Source: Synergistaceae bacterium | GTDB lineage: Bacteria > Synergistota > Synergistia > Synergistales > Synergistaceae | Length of the DNA stretch: 64,000 bases | Assembly: GCA_030533085.1 (NCBI GenBank) | Contig: JAUNJZ010000008.1 | Span: 1 to 64,000 of the forward strand | Direction: 5' to 3' | Shown here: one piece after another, positions 34,127 to 42,140 of the stretch | How the letters are laid out: each line of letters opens with the position of its first letter | Numbering within the stretch: position 1 is the stretch's first letter | Translations under genes and position numbers: made by a program | The notes under the pieces: model-generated | What the model was told of the DNA's origin: nothing | Databases searched by the model: none | What the model saw: only the letters and a program-made list of their open reading frames with translations

Positions 34127-36292
34127 TTGAGAAGATTAAAATTATTTGTTCTTTTTACAGCCATCGCACTTATACTGAATCTTTCATACCGGCCTTTTTG
34201 CGCCAACGCCGCAACCCCTTCCAACAGCGGTTTCACCGGATTGTGGGAGTACCCGACTGCGGAGCTGCCAGGCGACGGCGCGGGCTGGATACATTACAGC
34301 CGCTATTCGCCTTACAGGACATACGCCGCGAATCTCGGCCTCTTTCCCTGGCTGGAATTTAATCTGCGCCTGACAGAATATGAAAACGACGCGGCAAAGG
34401 TCTCGGAGGCTTTCGGCTACTACAAGGACAAGGGACTCGACCTGAAGTTGCTGCTGATAGAGCAAAACAGGCTCATCCCATCCGTCGCCGCCGGCGTGAT
34501 GGATATGATGGGAACAGAGCTGAGAAAGGGCTATTTCGGCGCGGCAACCTGGAGATACGGAAAGACCGCGCTGACATTGGGCTACGCGACAGATATGTAC
34601 AACGGATTCTACGGAGGTATTTCATGGGCGCCGCTTGACTGGCTGGAATTTAAGGTGGAATACAGCCCGATGGACTACGCCTCCGAGCGTGTCAGCGGCG
34701 TTCTGATACATCCGCATGAGGCGGATTCAAAGTTCAACTACGGCGTGGTCCTCAAAACCGACTTCGGACTGATGGGGAGCCTCAGCTACCAGCGTGGCGA
34801 GGAGCTGTGCTTCGGTATAAGCTACGCCTACGATCTGAACAAGCCGCTCTTCGGCGGCTCGCATCCCCCCAAAGCGGTCGAGCCGCTGACCTCCGACTGG
34901 AAGGATACGGACATAAAGAAAATAGCCGCGGAGCTGCAGGAAAAGCTTGGCAAAAAAGGCTTCGGACTGCGCAATGTCGTGGTGCTCGCCGGCGACAAAA
35001 GGGTTCATGTCGCCTTTGAGAACATCGGCTACGCCTCGCAATCGCAGGCCATGGCGCGCGCAATAATCGAAGCCTCACGAATGATACCGTGGGATACGGA
35101 AAGCTTCACCTGCGTTCTGATGGCGCGAGGTCTCCCCGTCTCGCGTCTTGAGCTGAACACGGAGCAGATGGCGCTCGTGCGCATGGACAAGATCAGAGAA
35201 TTTGACATCGGACGAAAAAATTACAGCTGGGCTGACAAGACAAAGTACGGCACTCTCCCCGATTCCAAATGGGAGATAATGGCCGGACCGGGCGAAAGCA
35301 TCAGAAACGGCTGGGGAGAGATACGCGCGGCGCTGGCCTTCGAGCCGCGCATCGACAAGCAGCTCGACAAGATGCCCTTCATGGCGCGCACTGACCTGGA
35401 CTGGATAGCGCAGCTGCGCTCATCTCAGGGGTGGGCGGCCTACCTGAAGGTGCGCCAGCCGCTGCACAACAATGTCGAAATATGGTGGGAGCCGGAGATG
35501 AACGACACCACTCGTATATGGAAAGGCGTATTCAGCTACCTCTATAAATTTGACAAAAACCTCTGGGCTCTCGGCGAGTTCGGCTATCTGAACGAGAACT
35601 ATTTCGGCGCTAACCTCTGGGGTCGCTGGTATCTGCCAAAGACGAACCTCTGGGGCGGCGGACGCCTCTCCGTCACCAAAGAGCGCGATTATGACTCTTT
35701 CGGCGGCATTGCCGACTATAAGCTGGGGGAGATGATGAACACACTTTTCCATTCACCGATGTTCGGCGACAATGATTGGGAGCTTTCATGGTGGGTAGAG
35801 GGCGGCTACCACGATTCAACCTACAACGCCGACGTAACGGCTCGTTACGGAAAGTTCGTAGACGGCGACAAAGGCTATAGGCTCGACGCGGTGAGAAACT
35901 GGGATGCCGCGAAAGTAGGCTTTTATTATACGGACACAGACCGCAAAACAACAGGCAAGAGCTTCACCGATGCCGGCATGATTCTGCATCTGCCGCTCTC
36001 CGTCTGGTACGACGGACACGCCAGCAATACATACTGGGACGAGGAATTCACGCTGCTGTCGACCTTCAGGCTTTTCGCCGGCAAGATGCCCGGCGCCTGG
36101 CAGACGCCGGAGGCACTCGTCGGCGAGCTGCAGCCGGAGCGGCTATATCAGGAGGTCGGCGCTCAGTTGGAGCGGCTTTGTATGCAGATGCGCGGAGACG
36201 ACGCATGGCAATCGGAAGCTGCCCAAAGCTACGGCTTCGTAGATTACGTCAGCGGAAAATGGAGGATAGACAAGGCTGTCGGCGAGGACTGA
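34127..36292 (+). CDS. YjbH-domain outer-membrane protein for exopolysaccharide
   Basis: A 721-residue exported protein of the YjbH type, starting at TTG (the ribosome binding site is poor). The signal peptide ends near SYRPFCANA. The start of the mature protein, SNSGFTGLWEYPTAELPGDG, is characteristic of the family, and the remainder is Trp/Tyr-rich with alternating beta-strand patterns expected of an outer-membrane barrel. YjbH proteins work in export or modification of exopolysaccharide. The next two genes (SLBB export protein and Wzz) confirm this context. It has no lipobox. Confidence 0.85.
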   Translation: MRRLKLFVLFTAIALILNLSYRPFCANAATPSNSGFTGLWEYPTAELPGDGAGWIHYSRYSPYRTYAANLGLFPWLEFNLRLTEYENDAAKVSEAFGYYKDKGLDLKLLLIEQNRLIPSVAAGVMDMMGTELRKGYFGAATWRYGKTALTLGYATDMYNGFYGGISWAPLDWLEFKVEYSPMDYASERVSGVLIHPHEADSKFNYGVVLKTDFGLMGSLSYQRGEELCFGISYAYDLNKPLFGGSHPPKAVEPLTSDWKDTDIKKIAAELQEKLGKKGFGLRNVVVLAGDKRVHVAFENIGYASQSQAMARAIIEASRMIPWDTESFTCVLMARGLPVSRLELNTEQMALVRMDKIREFDIGRKNYSWADKTKYGTLPDSKWEIMAGPGESIRNGWGEIRAALAFEPRIDKQLDKMPFMARTDLDWIAQLRSSQGWAAYLKVRQPLHNNVEIWWEPEMNDTTRIWKGVFSYLYKFDKNLWALGEFGYLNENYFGANLWGRWYLPKTNLWGGGRLSVTKERDYDSFGGIADYKLGEMMNTLFHSPMFGDNDWELSWWVEGGYHDSTYNADVTARYGKFVDGDKGYRLDAVRNWDAAKVGFYYTDTDRKTTGKSFTDAGMILHLPLSVWYDGHASNTYWDEEFTLLSTFRLFAGKMPGAWQTPEALVGELQPERLYQEVGAQLERLCMQMRGDDAWQSEAAQSYGFVDYVSGKWRIDKAVGED

Positions 36293-36406
36293 TTTCTAAA
36301 CTGGATATGGAATTTTTCCTCTGATGCGTATAAAATATAGTGCGCGATATAGGCGCGCAGCTCTTACATATTTGTGGGTTGGCAATATTGATTCTGGAGG
36401 AACAAA

Positions 36407-38677
36407 ATGTTGAAAAATCGTGGAATAGCCTTGTTGGTTCTTGTATTCTCTCTCTTCATGCTCGCGGCTCCGACTGCTTCCTTTGCCGCTGACTCCGGCT
36501 CTGTAGCGGCAGCCGCCGCCGCGCTGACCGGACAGGGGGGCGGCGCGAATAGCCCCGGCGACGCGGCTACAGCGGAAGGAACGGCGGAGGGAGGCATATT
36601 TGCCGGAGACACAGCCGCTGATACCTCCGATATGTCGGAGACGGACACCTCAGCCCTTACCGACCCGTTAGCCATCAGCGACCCGTCGGCATCGGAACCG
36701 GAAACAACCGTCGTCAACGAGAGCCTTGAAAGGGAAGATGAGCGTATCGGAACTACCTCCGCGCCTGACGCCACTACGGCAAGGTCGTCATCACTCGATC
36801 CCAGAGAGGTCAAGGGCAGCACGATGTACGACAATCTTCGCGGCAGGCTGAGACGCTTCGGCGCGGACTTCTTCGCCTCGCGCCGCACAAACACGTTAAC
36901 TTACGCCCCTGTAGGGCCAAACTACGTGGTCGCGCCGGGAGACGAGGTACGTATAACATTGTGGGGCTACGACGACATCAGAGCAAATCTGATCGTAGAC
37001 AGGGACGGCGTTCTGACCCTTCCGAAGGCAGGGCCGCTCAGCGCGGCCGGAATGACCTTCGCGGAGCTGGAAAAGGCGATAGAGAACGCATACGGGAGAA
37101 TATTGAACGACTTCGAGATAAACGTCTCAATGGGCAGGCTGCACACCATCAACGTCTACGTGACCGGACACGCGGCGCGCCCGGGAGCTTACGCAGTCTC
37201 ATCAATGGCGACTCTGATAGACGTCCTATCGCAGGCCGGCGGCCCGGCGCTCTCAGGCTCTATGCGCGCCATTGAGATAAAGCGCGCCAACAAAAAAATA
37301 GCTACGCTCGACGTCTACGAACTTCTGCTGCACGGCAGCCGTAAAGGCGACGCGCGGCTGCGTGACGGCGACGTTATCTTCATACCTACAGTCGGTGAAC
37401 TCGTATCGATCGCTGGAAATGTCAAACGTCCAGCCATATACGAGCTGAAGAAAAATGAAAAACGGCTTGAGGATATCATAAAACTGGCTGGCGGCCTCAC
37501 CTCAGGTGCTTACAAGGGGCGCGTGCAGATAGTTCGCGTTGAAAACAATACTATAAGGACAGCCTTTGAATCAGAGCTTACGCAGAAGAACGCCGCGTCG
37601 CAGAAGCTTCAGGACGGCGACCTCGTTAAAATATTCGCCGTCCCCGGCGGCTCAATCAACGTCCGCATAGCCGGAGCGGTCATCCAGCCCGGCGTCTACG
37701 CGATCGAGCCGGGTATGACGACGCTGGCTGACGTACTGAACCGCGCAGGAGGCCTGCTCTACACCGCCTCCAGCGAGGGCGAGCTTACACGCATCCAGGT
37801 AAGCGAACAGGGGCCTGTGACGACACGCATGATGGTCAACCTTAAAGATGTACTTGACGGTAAGGGGCGCTTCCTGCTCCAGCGCGACGACTATATATTC
37901 GTCCGCACCGTGCCGGACTGGAATCTCTATCGCAGCGCTCAGGTGACCGGACGCGTGTTATATCCCGGCAGCTACGCCATAAAACGGGGAGAGCGTCTCT
38001 CCTCGCTGCTTGAGCGCGCCGGCGGCTTTGCAGAAGATGCCTTCCCGCGCGGCGCTGTATTTATCCGCAACAGCGTGAGAACGCAGCAGCAGAGAAATAT
38101 CGACGAGATGGTTTTGCGCATGGAGCGCGAAATGGCGGCTGCGGCTAACGAGGCTGTATCGACGGCGACGACGACCAGAGACGTCACTTTCGCACAGGCG
38201 GAGGTAACGCAGAAAGAGCGGCTTATGGTTGCGCTGCGCGGACTCAAGGCTACAGGACGGGTCATCATTCAGATACCGGAAGACTACAAGCTGATCAAGG
38301 GCAGCCCATTCGACGTCATCCTTGAAGAAGGCGACCGCCTCCATATCCCGTCAGAGCCCGGCACAGTACAGGTCATAGGGGCGGTTACGGCGCAGTCCAC
38401 CTTTGTATTCCGCGAAGGACAGCCTATCAGCGACTACATCAGAATGGCGGGCGGCTATTCCGTCTCCGCCAACGCAAAACGCACCTATATCATGAAGCCT
38501 GACGGCTCGACCATCCGCGCCTTCGCAGGCAAACGAGCGCAGAAGATCGAAGAGGGCGACTTCATCGTCGTACCGGAAAAGCTGATGTTCCAGCCGACAA
38601 TGCGCAACATGACGGATATCATCGATATCGTCTATAAACTGGTGCTCGGCGTCGCCGCTGTCGACTACATCTTTTAA
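36407..38677 (+). CDS. polysaccharide export protein with multiple SLBB domains (Wza-like)
   Basis: A 756-residue secreted protein: signal peptide (to ASFAAD, about residue 28), a Gly/Ala/Asp-rich low-complexity linker (30-125), a polysaccharide-export domain (PNYVVAPGDEVRITLWGYDD, about 168-187) and at least five SLBB-type repeats, each with a G-x-V-x-x-P-x-x-Y core (VTGHAARPGAYAV, IAGNVKRPAIYEL, IAGAVIQPGVYAI, VTGRVLYPGSYAI, VIGAVTAQSTFVF). Canonical Wza is a lipoprotein with two SLBB repeats; this one has no lipobox Cys and a longer repeat array. It probably forms the periplasmic/outer-membrane conduit for a capsule. Confidence 0.9.
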   Translation: MLKNRGIALLVLVFSLFMLAAPTASFAADSGSVAAAAAALTGQGGGANSPGDAATAEGTAEGGIFAGDTAADTSDMSETDTSALTDPLAISDPSASEPETTVVNESLEREDERIGTTSAPDATTARSSSLDPREVKGSTMYDNLRGRLRRFGADFFASRRTNTLTYAPVGPNYVVAPGDEVRITLWGYDDIRANLIVDRDGVLTLPKAGPLSAAGMTFAELEKAIENAYGRILNDFEINVSMGRLHTINVYVTGHAARPGAYAVSSMATLIDVLSQAGGPALSGSMRAIEIKRANKKIATLDVYELLLHGSRKGDARLRDGDVIFIPTVGELVSIAGNVKRPAIYELKKNEKRLEDIIKLAGGLTSGAYKGRVQIVRVENNTIRTAFESELTQKNAASQKLQDGDLVKIFAVPGGSINVRIAGAVIQPGVYAIEPGMTTLADVLNRAGGLLYTASSEGELTRIQVSEQGPVTTRMMVNLKDVLDGKGRFLLQRDDYIFVRTVPDWNLYRSAQVTGRVLYPGSYAIKRGERLSSLLERAGGFAEDAFPRGAVFIRNSVRTQQQRNIDEMVLRMEREMAAAANEAVSTATTTRDVTFAQAEVTQKERLMVALRGLKATGRVIIQIPEDYKLIKGSPFDVILEEGDRLHIPSEPGTVQVIGAVTAQSTFVFREGQPISDYIRMAGGYSVSANAKRTYIMKPDGSTIRAFAGKRAQKIEEGDFIVVPEKLMFQPTMRNMTDIIDIVYKLVLGVAAVDYIF

Positions 38678-38697
38678 TTAACGGAGAGCCTATTGTA

Positions 38698-39966
38698 ATG
38701 ACAGATAACAACTACACGAATGATGAAGCATATGAGATATCGCTGCTGGATCTCTTTGTAATCCTGCTGCGGCAGCGCTGGTTTGTCGCAAAAATCGCGA
38801 CGGCCTTCGCTGTAATCGCAATCGTCTACGCGCTGCTGGCGACTCCTATATACAAAAGCACGGTACTGATCATGCCGCCGGGAGGCGGCGCGAAATCCGG
38901 CGCGGCGGCGATGCTTGCCGCATCCGGTATGGGTGACCTGCTTGGCGCCTCGCTGGCGACAACATCCGACACCATCGTCGGCGTCATAAAAAGCCCAGCA
39001 GTTCTTGACAGAGTGATAGACGCGAACGGGCTGATGACTCGCGAAGCGGAGGGCTTCAGTATCATCGGACTGATAAAATCTTTCCTGCCAAAGGGCGAAA
39101 AGGAAGAGAAAATGCGTTCAAAGGTACGTGCCGCCCTTTCGGAAAATGTGCAGGCCAACGCCGACAAGCAGAGCGGCATTATCACCGTCTCTGTCAAAGA
39201 CACATCGCAGGACATGGCGGTCACGCTCGCTCAATCGGTATTCGATGAGACGCTGAGCGTGATGCAGGAGGTGGCTATCACTCCTGACGCGCAGAAACGC
39301 CTCTTCCTTGAGGAACAAATTAAGAATACTGGAAAAGAGCTTTCACAGGCAGAGAATGACCTTGTCGCCTTCCAGAAGAGAACCGGCATGATGTCGACAG
39401 GCGGCGCCCCATCCGACGTTACCGCTCTGGCCGCGCTGCAGGCGCGTATGCTCGCCAAAGAGATCGAGCTGCGCGCTGCAAGGCGCTTCGCAACAAGCGA
39501 AAATCCACAGGTCAAGCGGCTGCAGGCCGAATATGACGCGATACGCAGGCAGTTTCAGGCCGACAGCGCGAAAACAGGCACTGTTCCCCTCTCCGGCGTC
39601 GGACTTAGCAAACTGCCGGAGACATCGCTTGAATACGCGGCGCTATTCCGCGAATACAAATTCAGGGAAAGGCTATACCAGCTTCTGCTGAACCAGTACG
39701 AGAGCGCTAAAATCAATGAACTCAACGACCCGCTCCTCATCCAGGCATTAGGGGCTCCGACCTACCCTGAGTTGAAGGACTCCCCTAAAAGAACAAAAAT
39801 CGTCATTCTCGCGACGCTGCTTGGCATCTTTATGGGAATATTCGCCGCATTCATCAGGCACTTCTTCTCTATGTCCTCCGAAGACCCGGAGGTCGCGCCT
39901 AAGCTCGATTATATAAAAAGTGCAATCCAGTCTGACTTAAGATGGTTTTCAAGAAGAAAGAAATAA
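38698..39966 (+). CDS. Wzz/chain-length-determinant family protein
   Basis: A 422-residue inner-membrane protein with two flanking transmembrane helices (IATAFAVIAIVYALLA at about 31-46 and IVILATLLGIFMGIFAAFI near 371-389) enclosing a helical periplasmic domain, and a Pro-rich segment before helix 2 (APTYPELKDSPKRT). This is the polysaccharide co-polymerase architecture (Wzz/Wzc N-terminal). No kinase domain follows, so it sets chain length without a fused BY-kinase. It lies 20 nt behind the export protein and is followed by a terminator. No glycosyltransferase is present. Confidence 0.9.
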   Translation: MTDNNYTNDEAYEISLLDLFVILLRQRWFVAKIATAFAVIAIVYALLATPIYKSTVLIMPPGGGAKSGAAAMLAASGMGDLLGASLATTSDTIVGVIKSPAVLDRVIDANGLMTREAEGFSIIGLIKSFLPKGEKEEKMRSKVRAALSENVQANADKQSGIITVSVKDTSQDMAVTLAQSVFDETLSVMQEVAITPDAQKRLFLEEQIKNTGKELSQAENDLVAFQKRTGMMSTGGAPSDVTALAALQARMLAKEIELRAARRFATSENPQVKRLQAEYDAIRRQFQADSAKTGTVPLSGVGLSKLPETSLEYAALFREYKFRERLYQLLLNQYESAKINELNDPLLIQALGAPTYPELKDSPKRTKIVILATLLGIFMGIFAAFIRHFFSMSSEDPEVAPKLDYIKSAIQSDLRWFSRRKK

Positions 39967-39984
39967 AAAAACGTAAAAGCAGAT

Positions 39985-40016
39985 AAGAAAGGGAGCGCCT
40001 CCGCGTTCCCTTTCTT
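39985..40016 (+). terminator. terminator of the polysaccharide export operon
   Basis: AAGAAAGGGA (39985-39994) pairs with TCCCTTTCTT (40007-40016), separated by GCGCCTCCGCGT. Bases 39967-40095 contain nothing else evident. Confidence 0.8.
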
Positions 40017-40095
40017 CGTAATCCATCGCCGCAAAAGAAAAGCAGCTGTGCCCGGCTCCGCTGTGATTTCTATTTTTTGCGCGGGTTCTTTGCTG

Positions 40096-41013
40096 CTATG
40101 CCGTTTTGTTTCTTCTGAGCCAGCCGAGGTAACCGTTGGCTGATTGGCGGATGAAGAATTCTTCGCGCTTTCTTACCGCTTCCGGCAGCAGCGCAAGCTT
40201 TTTGAGCATTGGGTCTCCCGCTTTCAGCGCGGCGGCGGCGGCTTCTCTGTCCGCCGATGCTGGCAGGGAGGATGTTATCTCAAGCCACAGCTTCATCTGC
40301 TCTTTGGCGCGCAGAAATAGCTCCTTGCCATCTTTGAGCCAGCCGGAGTGCGGGAAGCAGACCAGATCTATATCTTCCAACGCCAGCAGCTTTTCAAGCG
40401 AGGCGATCGCCGTATCGTAGAAAAATTTATGCGGCGCAGCGGGACGCATGAAAAAGTCGCCCCCATCAAGGGGGAACCAGCAGCCCGCGGCTTCTCCGGC
40501 AAAGAGCAGCCTCCGTCCATCCAACTCATATATATATGAGCTGTGATGCGGCGCGTGACCCGGCGTATCTATCACTGTCAGCCCTGGGATTGCCTCTTCA
40601 GGGCGGAGCATGTTTTCTTCCGGGACGGGGAGCGGCTCGCCGTAGAGGTCGCAAAGGCTTCCGAGCGAGCCGCGGCTGCCTTCAATCAGCTTTCGCGGAT
40701 CTATAAGATGCTGGCGTCCCTTTGCAGGAACGGTCGCTTTCGTTTCGGGGTGAGCCTTCAAAAAATGCCCAGCCCCTCCTGAGTGGTCAAGATGAATGTG
40801 CGTGAAAAGCAGATAATCTATTTTTTCAACGCCATTTGAATCAAGCTGACGCAGAAGCTCCCCAACGGCGCTCGCAGGCCCTGTTTCCACAAGCAGCGTC
40901 CTGCGGCGTTTCTCGTCTCTTATCAGCCAGCCGTCAAGAAAGGATTCAAAACCTCCCCGCGGTATCGGCAGGTTTATACGATAAAGCTTAGGAATAATCT
41001 CACTGAATGCCAT
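40096..41013 (-). CDS. MBL-fold metallo-hydrolase
   Basis: A 305-residue metallo-beta-lactamase-fold protein. The metal motif THIHLDHSG (about residue 69) is intact, with later ligands in DTPGHAPHHSSYIYE (about 140) and CFPHSGWLKDG (about 223); LFAGEAAGCW has Glu at the usual bridging Asp position. The C-terminal 70 residues are helical, like glyoxalase II-related and lactonase-like enzymes of unknown substrate. The start at 41013 has AAGGAGC 10 nt upstream; the longer frame has no similarity. It is divergent from the flavin reductase gene by 200 bp. Confidence 0.88.
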   Translation of the reverse strand: MAFSEIIPKLYRINLPIPRGGFESFLDGWLIRDEKRRRTLLVETGPASAVGELLRQLDSNGVEKIDYLLFTHIHLDHSGGAGHFLKAHPETKATVPAKGRQHLIDPRKLIEGSRGSLGSLCDLYGEPLPVPEENMLRPEEAIPGLTVIDTPGHAPHHSSYIYELDGRRLLFAGEAAGCWFPLDGGDFFMRPAAPHKFFYDTAIASLEKLLALEDIDLVCFPHSGWLKDGKELFLRAKEQMKLWLEITSSLPASADREAAAAALKAGDPMLKKLALLPEAVRKREEFFIRQSANGYLGWLRRNKTA

Positions 41014-41214
41014 TGCGCAACGCTCCTTCATCTCCGGCCGTCGTTCTCCTGCGGCGGCTCGTATGTCAAAGCCCACGGCTCCGCTCCCCTTCTGACGCGA
41101 GAGGCAGAAAGGGTAAGGTCGCTCTCCCCCGCCGGCGGCTTTGGCGCTATAATAACAGGGATTATTATAATACGAAATGCCCCGCCTTACGGGGCGGAAA
41201 AAGGAGTGAGCAGG

Positions 41215-41781
41215 TTGGGCAAGGTTACATGGAAAGCGGGAACGATGCTGTATCCGCTGCCTCCGGTGATGGTCTCCTGCGGGAGTATGGAAAAATCGAA
41301 TATCGTGACGGTGGCGTGGACCGGCATAGTCAACAGCGAGCCTCCGATGACCTATATATCCCTTCGTCCGGAGCGTCATTCTTACTCTCTGATAAAGGAG
41401 AGCGGAGAGTTCGTTATCAATCTCACTACAGAGCGGCTGGTATGGAACGCCGATTTCTGCGGCGTCAGGTCGGGGCGAGACATGCGCAAATTCTCGCTGC
41501 GGGGGCTCACCGCGGAGGCGGCGACGCAGGTCGGGGCGCCGATGATAGCCGAAAGCCCGGTCAATATCGAGTGCCGCGTCGAGAAATATATTCCACTCGG
41601 CAGCCACGAAATGTTTCTGTCAAAGATACTCGCCGTAAATGTCGAGGAAAAGCTGCTCGACGCAAAGGGAGTTCTGCACCTTGAGAGGGCCGGACTGGCG
41701 GCGACGGCGCACGGAAAGTATTACGCGCTCGGCCGGCAGATAGGGACATTCGGTTATTCGGTAAAAAAGAAGCAGGGGTGA
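41215..41781 (+). CDS. flavin reductase-family protein (flavoredoxin-like)
   Basis: A 188-residue FMN-binding split-barrel protein; TTG at 41215, 8 nt after AAGGAG, is the best start. Segments PPVMVSCGSMEKSNIVTVAW, PPMTYISLRPERHSYSLI and GEFVINLTTERL fit the FMN-binding face of flavoredoxin-like proteins, which shuttle electrons or bind small redox partners. It is followed after 5 nt by a small zinc-ribbon-like protein. A CCCGCC/GGGGCGG hairpin (41180-41197) lies just before the ribosome binding site. Confidence 0.85.
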   Translation: MGKVTWKAGTMLYPLPPVMVSCGSMEKSNIVTVAWTGIVNSEPPMTYISLRPERHSYSLIKESGEFVINLTTERLVWNADFCGVRSGRDMRKFSLRGLTAEAATQVGAPMIAESPVNIECRVEKYIPLGSHEMFLSKILAVNVEEKLLDAKGVLHLERAGLAATAHGKYYALGRQIGTFGYSVKKKQG

Positions 41782-41786
41782 TAACG

Positions 41787-41954
41787 ATGTTAAGATGCGC
41801 GATATGCCAGAAAGCGCTGCGCGAATGCTGCGACCTTTTCCACGAGGCTGTGGACGAAAAGGGCGACGACGTTGTGATATGCTTCGACTGCGCTGAGGAG
41901 CATAAGATCCCATTCGAGGATGAAGTCTCCGGAGATGAACAGCGCGTTGAATAA
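41787..41954 (+). CDS. 55-residue zinc-ribbon-like protein
   Basis: A small ORF with AGGGGTG about 8 nt upstream, directly behind the flavin reductase gene. It has two paired-Cys knuckles, CAIC (residues 4-7) and CFDC (residues 32-35), a spacing that fits a zinc ribbon or a rubredoxin-like metal site, plus an extra Cys pair (ECCDL). The C-terminus is acidic. Coupling to a flavoprotein suggests a redox or regulatory partner role, which is inference. Confidence 0.55.
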   Translation: MLRCAICQKALRECCDLFHEAVDEKGDDVVICFDCAEEHKIPFEDEVSGDEQRVE

Positions 41955-42046
41955 TATTACTGACAGCGCTTACGCTGGTTAGAGCTGCCGACAGCCGAAT
42001 GGGCAGGCTGTTGCAAACGGAGTTTATGACCGGCGGCGCACGAGAT

Positions 42047-42083
42047 GCGGAAGGAGGCTAATCATACGATAGCCTCCTTCCGC
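42047..42083 (+). terminator. hairpin after the flavin reductase/zinc-ribbon pair
   Basis: GCGGAAGGAGGCT (42047-42059) pairs perfectly with AGCCTCCTTCCGC (42071-42083). The plus-strand tail (GTGTAGAGGGGGTTT) is not T-rich at once; it may also serve the convergent glutamine synthetase gene ending at 42141. Confidence 0.6.
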
Positions 42084-42140
42084 GTGTAGAGGGGGTTTAT
42101 ATATGCGCCGGATGTGAGGCGCGTGAAGAGGTCGCAGTTA

